Positions 44,226-55,876 of a stretch of 55,876 nt of DNA are shown in pieces (position 1 is the stretch's first letter; each line of letters begins with the position of its first letter). The position numbers and the translations under genes are program-made. The stretch is from Amphimedon queenslandica (taxonomy: Eukaryota; Porifera; Demospongiae; Haplosclerida; Niphatidae): assembly GCF_000090795.2 (NCBI RefSeq), contig NW_003546253.1:408883-464758 (forward strand), in the 5' to 3' direction. Below the pieces are notes generated by a model. That model worked only from the letters and a program-made list of their open reading frames with translations, was not told where the DNA came from and made no database searches.

Positions 44226-45024
44226 ATGGCAGCCAAGTGTGATGTAAGTTCGAGTGTAAGTTCTTACAATCTTCTCATTGTATATAGTCCATTAACGGAC
44301 TCAAGGCTTTGTGTGTATCTTATATATCCCCTCTTTTTTATAGTGTGGGCATCAGGATTTATCTTGGATAAACTGCTCGCTTTGTAGATCAGGCAGAACT
44401 GGTTTAGATACCTACCACAGGGCTTTAGCCAATCTTTACAATAATTCTTTAAATCAAACGACAAGAGATACCAAATATGAAGGAAAACAACTAGTAATGC
44501 ACCATATATTATACTGCCCCTTTGTTCATTATTATTTGTAATAGGAGGAAGGAGAGAACGAGGTCAAGCCAGACTTAAACGAAGCGTTCTCTTCAGTGAT
44601 GAGGTATTTAAACATGGCATCTAGCGAATGTGAAGTAAGTCATTTTGTATCCTAATTTTGATATTAGATTATGTACCTCTTCTATTGATATTACCAAGAA
44701 TACTCTCGATATTACCGTTATAGAAATATCATTGCTCATACAAGTCACACCCACCTGGCTCACGTCAAGAAAAACATCAAGCGAGATACCACACTTCTCC
44801 TGATCCTGTTGGTAATTCAGTGAGTCCCTACTGACATTGAGCTTAATTTACATGCATCATTTATTAATTATTTTTAGTCTCAAAAAACATGTCATGTACA
44901 CGTTGAAGCATGCCCAGGCACTTATTCAGTCACTGCCATGAAGCATTATAAGAGTAGTGAAAAATCAAAAAAATCTGTTAAATTAGAACACGGGAAATCT
45001 GTGAGTGTTAGTTTTGACTTGTAA
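44226..45024 (+). CDS. AKIP1: A-kinase-interacting protein 1 homologue
   Basis: 166 residues in five exons: 44226-44243, 44344-44493, 44545-44634, 44724-44819, 44878-45024 (501 nt). The C-terminal CPGTYSVTA followed by GKSVSVSFDL corresponds to the YPGTYSVTV and GQSVDLVF end of human AKIP1. The middle SVMRYLNMASSECE corresponds to its MAEFMDYTSSQC block. AKIP1 binds the PKA catalytic subunit and p65 in vertebrates. The N-terminal CGHQDLSWINCSLC region is particular to this gene. The last exon must read through a possible donor at 45001 to gain the conserved end. Confidence 0.82.
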
Positions 45025-45199
45025 ATTAATAATTGATTTTTAATTTTTTTTAATCCACCAATTTGATTTTTATTGTTCATAATTATTATTGTATTATAGT
45101 TTTATTGAATGACTAGCAATTAATTAATAATTAATTTAATTGATTTGTGGTTATTATTAAATCTTAAGTGTCTACTATTAACGAGGTTATGAATATTAA
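45025..45199. other. Convergent spacer AKIP1 / ODF3
   Basis: 175 AT-rich bp between stop codons with no recognisable feature. Confidence 0.5.
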
Positions 45200-48092
45200 T
45201 TAGTAGAGCCCCATTTCAACAAAGCTGGTAAGGTAGTCAGAGTGTCTGACGCCAAACGAATATGAGGGGTAAATCCTCTTATCCACTTTAACCTATAGGG
45301 ATTAGAAAGATAGGAATAAGAAATGGAATATAGAAAGTAGGAATTGGATGAGAATAGAAATTTAAAATTATAATACAGAGTATAGGAATGAGAATAGGGA
45401 TTAGTGTATGAGAATGAGAATAGGGATTAATGTATGGGAATGAGAATAGGGATTAATGTATGGGAATGAGAATAGGGATGAGTGTATGTGAATGAGAATA
45501 GGGATTAGTGTATGGGAATGAGAATAGGGATTAGTGTATGGGAATGAGAATAGAGATTAGTGTATGGGAATGAGGCATACATTTTCAGGTTTGTAGGTCC
45601 CAGGTGCAGGTGCCTGGCTACGAGCTGCCGCCGGATAATTGCGTCCTTTCAAAGTGTAAGAGGGACATTTTGTTGAAGTAACAGATGAATCAGTTACTTT
45701 ATAAGTTCCAGGCCCAGGAGTCTAAGAGAGAAGGAGAGAGAAATGCGTACATGTACATGTACTGTACATGTACATGTACAGTACATGTATACATAATGTC
45801 AAACGTGTCATGTAGAAATATTTTTAGAGGCTTTTAAAAGTTTTCTTGTCACACTTTGTGACTTTGTGCGAAACATTCCTCAAAAATAGTTTCAACTAGT
45901 GTCACTATTAGGTTATTCTCTTACTCTTTCTTAAAATTCTATTTATTTCCTATTCTCATTATCCAATTACACACTATAACATTGCTGTTCCTTTGTGACA
46001 TTCAATTGCTCTCAAGGGACAAAGGAAGAGGATAGAGCAGAGGAATTTTACTATAATTGCATGTACAGTACACGCACTATAATTACATGTGCAATACATG
46101 TACATGACCTTCCGTTACTTAGAATCACACTCATTGCTATCCCAATGGGATGCTTTAGGTGTGTGACTGTGTACTCCTTTTAGCATACCAGTGGTATCCA
46201 CACCCAATCATACAGTACATACATTAAATCACACAGGATTTGCTGGCTGTGATGTAACCTAATTAGAACGAGTACCATGCATTGTTCGGTTGCTATAATA
46301 GCAGTCAACAGGTTGCTATACTATCAGACACAGGAATTTATATCCATTACGTAGTAGCACTCTATCTGTCTACTACTATATGTATATTTAATGATAAAGA
46401 GAGACAGTAACAGTCCTATATATGTGGATATGAATTCTTTGTACGTGTGTGCATTCATCAACCATTTCCCTTTTCTCTTTCTCCTCTCTCTCTTTACAAT
46501 TGTACATGTACAAATGTACCTTTTGAAAATCCTGATGAAAGCTCCCAATTAATGACCTACCAGTCATTGAAGGAGCTGATCCACTTTTCTTGTTAACCAC
46601 ACGCGGTCCTATCATTGGTGGCAGTGTGTATGTACTAGGACTCGGGACATTGTCTTTTTTAAGATATTTTGTGCGACTCCCAAATGAGAAGGAGGGTGGC
46701 TGAGCTGTTTTAAGCGGCTTGGTATTTTCAATGTGATACGTATCTGTTAAAGAGAGTGGGAAGGAAAAGGGAGGGAGGGAGAGAGGAATGAAGGAGGGGG
46801 TGGCAAGTTAAATGGCTGCTGGCTTTGTGAAAGGGTTTATTGTAACAAGATATCATCAATGTTACACTACACCCAGATTATACCCGATTATTGCATTATA
46901 CATGTCGAGAGTGCATTAATCATTGCATAACTCCAGTATTGAAATTTATTATTAGCTGTGTGAAGAATGATCGTCAAGTATGAGTTAATGCTCTGTTGTT
47001 CCTGATGCAGCTCTTTGTGCCTCCTTTAATGTTTCGCGTTAATTTTATTATTTTAAAAATAATACGAGGCTGATGCTTGATTAGCGCCTCTAGTCTGCAT
47101 ACCGTTGCACTTATAAGGCATCCTAATTTGTTCTCCGTCTCTTAAATGCTGAGAGGGAGATAGAAGCCAAGACACAACAGGAAAGATGGTGTGTGGGATT
47201 GTAGCATGTCTCAGAACAGAAACGTGATACTCATTACTATTAGTAAACAGTGGGTCAGTAAGGGCTGCATGGTGTACTTACTCAAATTATTCTATAGGCT
47301 AAACAACAGTTGTGCCATCTTTCCCCCAACTGCTAATTGGTATAAAAATTGCATTTTTATGACCATTTTTGGTGTATGTTTCTGCGTGGTGACCGCACAC
47401 CTGAACAAACAGTGCATATGCAATTATGTATGTACTTGTTGTTTTCCTCTCCTTTCTCTGACCACACACGCTCAATTATAATGCAGCTTTGGTTGTTTAT
47501 CTTACAACAAAATAATTGTTCACTTTGCATGTACATGTACTTGTAGTAAATTCTTGGATGTCTACTTAGTCAAGTAAGAATGTGCATGTATTTTTAATGC
47601 GAAATTTGCTAATTATTGTTAATTGAAGCTAATACTGAAACCACTAAGTAATATAACTCTATGATTTTATTAACACAATTATAATAATTATTGCACCTAT
47701 AACAAGTCAAGCCTCTCAGTGTTCCCCTTCCCTCTCTCCGTATCCTCTCACCACCTCTCATTACCTGGAGAAGGATAATTCCCTGATCCGGATGGCAGAT
47801 TGATCCGTCCATACATTGTAAAAGAAGGCATTGTGGACATGCCATTTCTCGTGATGTATGGATTTAAAAAGTACACTGGCCCCGGACTATTCATCGCTGA
47901 AGCTTTTTTAGGTTTTGTGCCAAACGAGTAAGCTGGTTTTGATACTTTAGTAGGATCGTGCTTGACATGACCGCAAGTGCTAGGCAGCATGTACCTTGCA
48001 GGACCTGGGCCCCTCTCCATGCATGATGGCCTCGGTTTTTGTATTTCCTCTGCTTCTGCTTGTTTGTTTGCTGCAGTAGCAGTTTCTTCCAT
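45200..48092 (-). CDS. ODF3: Outer dense fibre protein 3 / CIMAP1 (sperm-tail PG-rich repeat protein)
   Basis: 261 residues in four exons: 48092-47765, 46743-46520, 45721-45581, 45292-45200 (786 nt). STPGR-type repeats run through it: RGPGPARYMLPS, NSPGPVYFL, PSPSTYTLPPMIGPRVV, MTGRSLIGSF, TPGPGTYKV and APAPGTYKP, with the conserved end YSFGVRHSDYLTSF. Length agrees with vertebrate ODF3 (about 254). These proteins sit in or on microtubules of cilia and sperm flagella, so this marks a ciliary programme. The two long introns carry a 26-bp minisatellite and no gene that I can see. Confidence 0.93.
45381..45574. repeat. 26-bp minisatellite in ODF3 intron
   Basis: About 7.5 tandem copies of AATGAGAATAGGGATTAGTG plus TATGGG with few substitutions, ending just before the donor side of exon 45581-45721. 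Confidence 0.92.
46744..47764. other. Long first intron of ODF3
   Basis: 1021 bp without recognisable exons on either strand; the short open frames lack motifs. It contains a few ACATGTAC stretches. Confidence 0.5.
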
Positions 48093-48588
48093 GATACACT
48101 GGGAGTCTTGCGTATAGGGAATGCTACAGGGTATGTTTGTCTTCTTGTTGTTTTTGTTGCAGTTTCAATGTCTACACAAGAGAAGGAATTTATTGCCTAT
48201 TCATGATGTAACTGTTTTGCAATTCACAAACTCGTGACTTAACTACTTATTTCAGTGTTTACCTAAAACATCCACGCACTTTTATCTCTCTCTCCTGCAG
48301 CTTGCAATTAGTTCAAGGCCACTAACGAGCAAGGTGTTAGGTAAGTGGGAGGAGCTGAGACCATAGAAATTTCCCGCGTGTTGGCGGGAGGGGGCACGTT
48401 TACGGAATGGTCACGGAGATAAATCCGTATACTTTGCATTGACACTTTGGTCCTATAAAAAGAGACGAGCTGTATTGCCCGAATACCTGAACATTTCAAT
48501 AGAGCCATCACTCCCTCGTAGCCTCCAGCAAAATCTCTCCACCTCCTCTTGCAATTAAAAGAAAGGGACCGTTTTTCAATAGCTCCCA
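48093..48588. promoter_or_regulatory. Divergent intergenic region, ODF3 / NELL
   Basis: 496 bp between divergent start codons, containing both promoters. A minus-strand open frame here (48308-48589) has no supporting motif. Confidence 0.5.
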
Positions 48589-49716
48589 ATGGCGAACTGC
48601 TCCCTCCTCCTAAGTCTTCTCACCTTGGCTCTCCTTTATCATGGAGCTAGCACCTCACAAGAAGGTAAAGACTGCTCACAAATAATATAAAAATTAATGT
48701 ATGATAACTAATTGCAATTATCACAATAGCATCTTGCATTAGAGTAGCATTGTATGGATAAGGCACTATATTGTACCTGTGTACAAGATATATACTTCTT
48801 TTATGAGAATCTTTCTTTCAATAATTATGTGACAAATACATGTACAGACACATTAAGTATGTGATAAGTGCATATTATCCTTGGAAAAACATGTTGTCAT
48901 GTGATAAGGACATGTATGTTCAGCTGTCCAAGAGTCCTCTTTTTCACTTCCTTAAACTGATAAAGGGAATCGTGACCTCTTGATAAGGATATACTATAGA
49001 TCATTCAACCCATTTCTAGCTGAACATATTTTAGTATTGCACTGATTGTACTAACAAGATTTGAGTGTTGTGCCTTCAGCTTCATTTTCTGCATTAATTG
49101 CATTATCTATAGCCTTATGTTATGTTATGTACATGTATATTGATTGTATTGTTGGCTGTAAAGTTTATGTTCGCATTTTAACACATCCTGTCCTACATGT
49201 ATGTACACGTACATGTCTCAGGGGAACTCTGACAATAATGAATGTGTAAAGCTGCTAGCTTAGTCTATTGAATGGGCTAATTTCAGACTAATAATCAAAT
49301 AATATTGATATTATTAATTATATGCCAGACATTATATTTCTCAGTATTGGATTGTGTTGAACATGGTCTCCAAGGTGATGTGTGCGTGTCAGCCTGTGAT
49401 TATATTATGTAAACATTGTTGGACAGTACTTGCTAATTGCAGGATAATTCAACGGTGTTGTCTCTGGCTTTAATCTATTAACTTTCATGTTTTTAAAGGA
49501 TGTTTGATAACAAGACATACCATGTTCTTTCTTGTTGTTGTTGTTTCAAAGACGAAAGGGAGAGAAAGAGAGAGAGGGAGGGAGAGACCAAGAAGGTGCA
49601 GTACATTCTTGTGGGTTAATGTAATTATTGCTTCTGCTTTGCGTCAAGAAACCACTAATGACCAGTTGTCTTTTCTTTGATGTGGTCTCAAGAGAGAGAC
49701 AGACAGAGTGAGAGAG

Positions 49717-49748
<32 letters not shown>

Positions 49749-52700
49749 CAAACATGATTTTATTAAGGAATCATATAGTTATCACATCAGTGTCTTGTCT
49801 GAATAGAGAATCATCAACACATTTAGAATATTTAGTTCATGACAACTGTTGCTACTCACACTATACCAGCTGCAAATAACTACACCACTTGATCATCTTC
49901 CCTTTCTTTCCTCTTCTATTCTTCTCTCTCTCTCTCCTTCTTTCTCTTTTACAGATGCTTGCCAGTCAACATTCGATTTCAATGTCTTCCATTACTACAC
50001 ATCAGTGCCTCACAGACAGAAACTACACCCAATCCTCATGAAGAGTGGCCCTCAACTCAGCGGCAGGGATCCCAACGAGCCTAGCTTTGAGTTTACCGGA
50101 GGCTCTGGTCTTATTGTCAACGACACAAAATTAATTAATAAAATGTCTTCGTTGTTGTGCTCGGCGAATGAACTTGCTGTGTATAGCTCGGTGTTTTTCA
50201 AAAACGATCAAAGTGGTGGTACTTCACTTGAGTTGTATCATGTGAACGAGACCTTTTTGGGATTGTCAGTCTGTCGCATCTCCAATGTGATACATGTCGC
50301 TTACCGACATGGCAGCCGACTTCGTTTTGAGACGTTTCCTTTTAAGTTTTCAAGCGGAAAGTGAGTGAAGGAAATAGTATAATTAATATCTCACACTTTC
50401 TTCATTTCCCCTTCTCTCTCTTTCTCTTCTCCCCCCCTCTCTCTCTTTCTCTTCTCCCCCCCTCTCTCTCTCTATTTTTCCAGGTGGTATAAGCTGGCAG
50501 TATTATTTTCTGGTAATATGTTAACTGTCTTTGTTAACTGCTCTCTCTTGGAGAAGAGGATTGTACCAATGCCCGACTATTGTCCTAGTCCTGATAAACT
50601 TAGCCTCATTACTGGCTCTGGCTGTCTCACTAAAGAGCTCTCTCCTTGTACAACTGGATTCACCGTAAGAGAGAGGGGGGAGAGTTGTACGGTAGAACAT
50701 TCCAATGATAATACGTGTAATCGTAGTAGATGTAATCATGATAGAGATAACCTAATGATCATTATTATTATTAATGATAATAATGATAATTAACATAATT
50801 ATTATTGTGATAGGGATCATTGCAAAGTGTAGAGTTGAATATAGGGAAGTCTGCTAGTGTTAAAGGATGTACTGGATTGAATAAATCAGGTAATGGAGGA
50901 AATACAGTCTTGCTTTACTGTAATTGAGGTTATGCTTGCATGTACATAAAATTAAGCATACTATGTACATGGGCTATTAGTAAGTAGGATTCACCCCACT
51001 TCAAAATAGCTGTCAGGACTTTTGCAGCTTTGTCATTCTGGGAAAATGAGCTCCTATGCTTATAGTACAAGGTATTTTAAATGGCCGTGACTCGAAAAAT
51101 TGAAGTTGGAATAAGCTCAAACTTGTTATGTAGCATAAGGACATCAATATGTATCAGAAAATGTAATAAAAATTGGGGGTGATTTTGGAGCCATTTTTTG
51201 GAAAAACCATGGGCTATAGCCTTTTCATAATAAATTTTTTGAGGGCTCTGTTCCCTTTTCAACTGGGCTATAGCCTTGGGTATTTTTTAGAAATTGGCTC
51301 ATTTACAAAAATGGCCATAACTTGAAAAACTGAAGTTGAAATCAGCTCAAACTTGCTACGTAGCATAAGGACATCAATATCTATCAGAAAACGTAATAAA
51401 AATTTTGAGCATTTTTGGGGCCATTTTTTGAATATCAAATTTTTTATGTTTGTCTCTCCTTTACAATACAGCTCAGTGTCCTGTGTGTGGCTCATTCCTC
51501 ACTTTATTAAAGAACCATTACAAATTGCAAGAGACACTCTCCTCAGTTCAGTCCTCACTGGACAATTGTACCAAGACTCTAAACGCCATCAATTGTTCTA
51601 GCTCCACCCACTCATCAACCTCATGCATTATTCATAAGAAGAATTACCCCGACGGAGCCTTTGTAAGAAACTCAACCGGTCACATCTGCTACTGCAGAGT
51701 AAGTTATATTAATAGTTAATAATGTTTATTGATAGTTATTAGGATGGTGTCGCACATTGCATTGCTAATTCTTCTATTTCAATGGTGGCCGAAGAAAGTC
51801 AGCAAACTAGAACTTTGACCCCGCCCACTTCTGCTCCAGCAGCCACTAAAAGTTAGTGCAATCATTAAATAATTATTATTCGTAATTATTGTTGACTAAT
51901 ATAATTTTTATTTTTCTGTTTTAGCTTGCCTAGCTACTGATACTTTTGGCCCTACAGTTACGCTAGCTCCTGGAGAAAGTAAATATTTCCCGTTGCCTAG
52001 TGAAAATAAATGTGGTATCATAACATGTAAGGTAATTTAAATATTCTCTTTTTAAATTTTCATTATAATATGCAATTCTATTAGAGTCTCAGTAGTAAAT
52101 TCATATTTAACAGTGTCGAAAAGATAGATTGTGATAGTAATGTCCCATCCTCTAATTGCAACAATGATGATGAAAGCAAGCAGAAGCTTGCTGTCTGTTG
52201 TGGTCGCTGCACAGGTAAGTACGCTTTTATCATGAAGGCAAGGTTCATGTACTTTTTCTTCTTCATAGTATGTGAATCAGTTGCCAGATGTCCAATGAAT
52301 TCTTCCTGCGTTCCAAAAGGTGTTGATTACGATTGCGAATGCAATAAAGGTTTTGAAATGACCAACTCCAACACGTCTTGTACAGGTATGTGATGTCACA
52401 TGATGTCATATTTGATGTCACTGAATCTTATGACATCACTCAGTTACTACTCTCTTCCTTCCTTCCTTGTAGATATTAATGAGTGCAGTACTAATACTCA
52501 TAACTGTCCTTCTGATGCTTCTTGTATCAATTCTGTTGGTTCTTTCACTTGTAAGTGTCCAGCTGGTTTTGAACTATCAGAAGAAGGCAATAACACATTG
52601 AAATGTATCGGTAAGTAACAAAAACAACAACAACATACTAAGTAACAAGAAGAGGATTGATGATATGATCACAATTAATTAATTTATTTGTAGATATTGA

Positions 52701-53995
52701 TGAATGCAATGTTGTTGGAATGGCTAGCTGTGATGCTAACAGTAACTGTATGAATACTAGAGGAAGCTATAACTGTCAATGCAAGGAGGGTTATACTAAA
52801 AATGAAAATGGACGCTGCATAGGTAAGGGAAATCCTACTGTGTACTCTTACTTAAAACCTGATATATTACTAGTTTTATGCAAAAAAGAATCCAGATATT
52901 ATACATTGATATTAAACTTTTTCTTGCAGCTTTCTGTGAAAGGAAGTGTCTGAATGGTGGTGAATGCATAGCTCCAAATACATGCAGGTGCGTCCCTGGT
53001 TTTAATGGCCAACAGTGTCAGAATGACATCAACGAGTGCTTGGGACAACACGAGTGCACCCACAATAACTCAAAGTGTATCAACACTCATGGCGGATACT
53101 TCTGCAATTGCAAGGAAGGATACCAATGGAAGGAGTCTACTAGAGAATGCATTGGTAAGAATATAGATGGAAGGATAGAATTAGCAAGATTATTATTTAT
53201 GTACATGAATTTATTTTAGACTTTTATCATTATTAATGATAATATCATTTCATTGTAGATGTGAATGAGTGTGCTAGCGGTATTCATTATTGTCCTGAGG
53301 GTAGTAGGTGTTTAAATACGTTTGGCGGATACCAGTGTCCTTGCAAAGGAGGGTCACAGTGCACCGGATACTGTAAGAATGACAAGGATTATATAGCAGA
53401 AGGAGCTTCGATATCACTTGGAGTTGATCAATGCGATAGCTGTGTTTGCAAGGTAATGCAGACTTAGCACAATATTGATCACATCACTGCATTGTATTAG
53501 TGTGATTTTGAGACTATTTTAACGTTGTTTTGATGCTTTTGTAGGAGAATAGTTTAATGTGTAAAAGGAAGGAGTGTAAATGTGATGACAGAGATGTCTC
53601 TAAGGTCTGCTGTCCACATTGTTTTGAAAAAGGTACAGTATTTATTTATTTATTTATTTATTGATTTATTTATTTATTTATTCATTCGTTCATTCTTCTT
53701 TGTTCAGATGTTTGTCACATCGATAAAGTTGCTGTTGATGTTGATGACTATCTTGTTGATCCTCAGAACAGATGTATCAGAAAGAAATGTGTTAAGGTCA
53801 GTAAACTAAGTAACTATGAATATAATAGCTTTATAATTATACCCTATACCTCTCACAGGACTCTCATGGTCGCTTGAGCATATCAACAACAGATCTATCA
53901 GCTAGTTGTACTCCAGTCAGTGGGTGTCCTGCTAATCATACTTACATACCTGAAGGTGGCTGTTGCCCTGTCTGTCAATGTAAGATCATCATTGC

Positions 53996-54057
<62 letters not shown>

Positions 54058-54337
54058 TTCTTTATAGTGCCTTCATGTACAGCTACAAACAGACCACCTG
54101 CTGTTACTCTGAACTGTGAAACTTGCACCTGTGATGTAAGTACAATAGTACAATCGTCTTCTATTAATCTATTCTCATTCCTTATAGGGTAGCTCTTGGT
54201 CCTGTACTAAGACTACAGAGTGTCCTTCTCACCAGCAGTTAGGCTGTTCAAAGGATGAATTAATCAAACTACCAAACCAGTGCTGCCCTGTCTGCCATCA
54301 AGAGATCATTGATAAACTCACATGCTCTTCTACTTAA
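48589..54337 (+). CDS. NELL1/NELL2-like secreted glycoprotein
   Basis: 876 residues in 18 exons: 48589-48664, 49955-50360, 50484-50664, 50814-50889, 51472-51698, 51743-51851, 51925-52031, 52085-52214, 52269-52385, 52473-52610, 52694-52822, 52930-53154, 53259-53452, 53545-53632, 53708-53796, 53859-53979, 54068-54135, 54188-54337. Order: signal peptide (~1-24), laminin-G/TSPN-like domain (~26-220), short coiled coil, VWC-type Cys region, a run of EGF modules, several calcium-binding (DINEC, DIDEC, DVNEC), then VWC-type modules with CCPVC. That is the NELL architecture (vertebrate NELL about 810-816 residues). Several EGF modules correspond to single phase-1 exons, the classical shuffling arrangement. 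NELL proteins act outside cells as oligomers and Robo3 ligands in vertebrates; function here is inferred. Confidence 0.9.
48665..49954. other. Long first intron of the NELL-like gene
   Basis: 1290 bp after the signal-peptide exon. It holds GA-rich simple sequence at about 49553-49590 and 49690-49747 and some ACATGTAC runs. No further exon was recognised. Confidence 0.5.
50980..51063. repeat. Intact copy of the repeat interrupted at 15825-16370
   Basis: Read on the minus strand it runs TAAGCATAGGAGCTC, then TTTTCCCAGAATGACAAAGC, then GGGGTGAATCCTACTTA. This is the uninterrupted version of the split copy and lies in the NELL intron 50890-51471. Confidence 0.8.
51064..51440 (-). repeat. Two inverted copies of the ~177-bp repeat family in a NELL intron
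   Basis: The minus strand shows GGCTATAGCCCA-like cores, AAATGGCTCC-like blocks and CATATTGATGTCCTTATGCT twice, about 180 bp apart. Confidence 0.85.
53996..54055 (+). repeat. (ATT)n microsatellite in NELL intron
   Basis: About 19 ATT units make up most of the intron 53980-54067. Confidence 0.95.
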
Positions 54338-54721
54338 TTATTTTTACTTTAAATCTCTTCTCCCTTTCTCATTTTTATATTTTGTTACGAACCATTCTCA
54401 TTTCATATTATTATTATTATTGTGATTGATTGCTACTTTCATCATAAATATCTGTATGTGTATATCTAATAATCATTATTATTAATTGTTATTATTATTA
54501 TTATGTTTTTGTATCTTTTGTCCTTTATCCAAAATAATTGTATGTTCAAAATTATTAATAAAAATAAAAAAATAAAATTACATGCGTGGGTGTTGAAATA
54601 CCTCTTCTACAAGCCACGCCTGTCAATTAATTACGTACAGGCTGCTAAAACGGATGTACGTGAATTGCTGTCCCACTGTACAGTGCTTTTTTTTAACAAA
54701 AAGAGTCTGAGCAGATTTTAG
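54338..54721. other. Spacer NELL / IQGAP
   Basis: 384 AT-rich bp between stop and start codons on the same strand. A TTTTAG directly before the IQGAP ATG could be an acceptor for a 5' UTR exon. Confidence 0.5.
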
Positions 54722-55796
<1,075 letters not shown>

Positions 55797-55876
55797 GTGC
55801 GTGCAATAATAAAGAAATTTGAAAAATTTTACCCCCCCCCCTCTCTCTCCCTCCCTCTCTCTCTCCCTCTCTCCCT

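Noticed and set aside
45001-45006. GTGAGT after GGGAAATCT as a splice donor in AKIP1
   Set aside because: Reading through gives the conserved SVSVSF ending and a stop after eight codons, so the donor is probably not used.
48308-48589. 93-codon minus-strand open frame between ODF3 and NELL
   Set aside because: It overlaps the NELL start region, has no motif, and fits a shared promoter interval better.

Overview
The window is metazoan nuclear DNA from a compact, AT-rich genome: genes sit 50-600 bp apart on both strands, introns are mostly 40-400 bp with GT-AG borders, and (ATT/AAT)n tracts, TACATG hexamers and short inverted-repeat transposons fill the non-coding space. The gene set (NELL, AKIP1, ODF3/CIMAP1, EXTL2-like, anoctamins, a tail-anchored golgin) is animal. 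Compactness and the relatively low similarity to vertebrate proteins recalled from memory suggest an early-branching invertebrate, most plausibly a demosponge; that assignment is inference. I rebuilt multi-exon models by hand. For every complete gene the exon lengths sum to a multiple of three and the splice phases agree.

Layout. 1-4266 (+): carboxyltransferase end of acetyl-CoA carboxylase. 4592-18326 (-): two tandem anoctamin/TMEM16 genes with the same 19-exon structure. The second contains a 10-N assembly gap, a duplicated exon 7 and a nest of transposons. 19092-19256 (-): an extra anoctamin-type first exon. 19941-26281 (+): tail-anchored golgin (giantin-like). 26363-29936 (+): endonuclease/exonuclease/phosphatase-fold protein. 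30176-32166 (+): Glu-rich TPX2-domain protein. 32433-36134 (-): tail-anchored protein resembling BCL2L13/Bcl-rambo. 36248-37063 (+): ABT1/Esf2. 37211-38869 (-): seven-finger CCCH protein (ZC3H10-like). 39021-39674 (+): ribosomal protein eL42. 39903-41032 and 42975-44092 (+): two EXTL2-like glycosyltransferases flanking a mitoribosomal mS35 gene (41129-42921, -). 44226-45024 (+): AKIP1. 45200-48092 (-): ODF3/CIMAP1. 48589-54337 (+): NELL1/2 homologue. 54722-end (+): start of IQGAP.

The genes do not form one pathway. Several pairs are head-to-head with very short shared promoters (53, 113 and 150 bp), one of which holds a perfect NRF-1-type palindrome, so co-regulation of housekeeping pairs is likely. 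Two paralogue pairs show near-identical introns next to diverged parts, which points to recent duplication or gene conversion.

The least expected signals are: the Bcl-rambo-like gene with a long N-terminal extension; a three-layer nested transposon cluster with readable target duplications and an empty-site relative; a family of TACCGTA-ended inverted-repeat elements, one inserted in the intronic part of a splice donor; a dispersed ~177-bp tandem repeat with a palindromic CTATAG core; and a coiled-coil repeat that alternates between 49 and about 35 residues.
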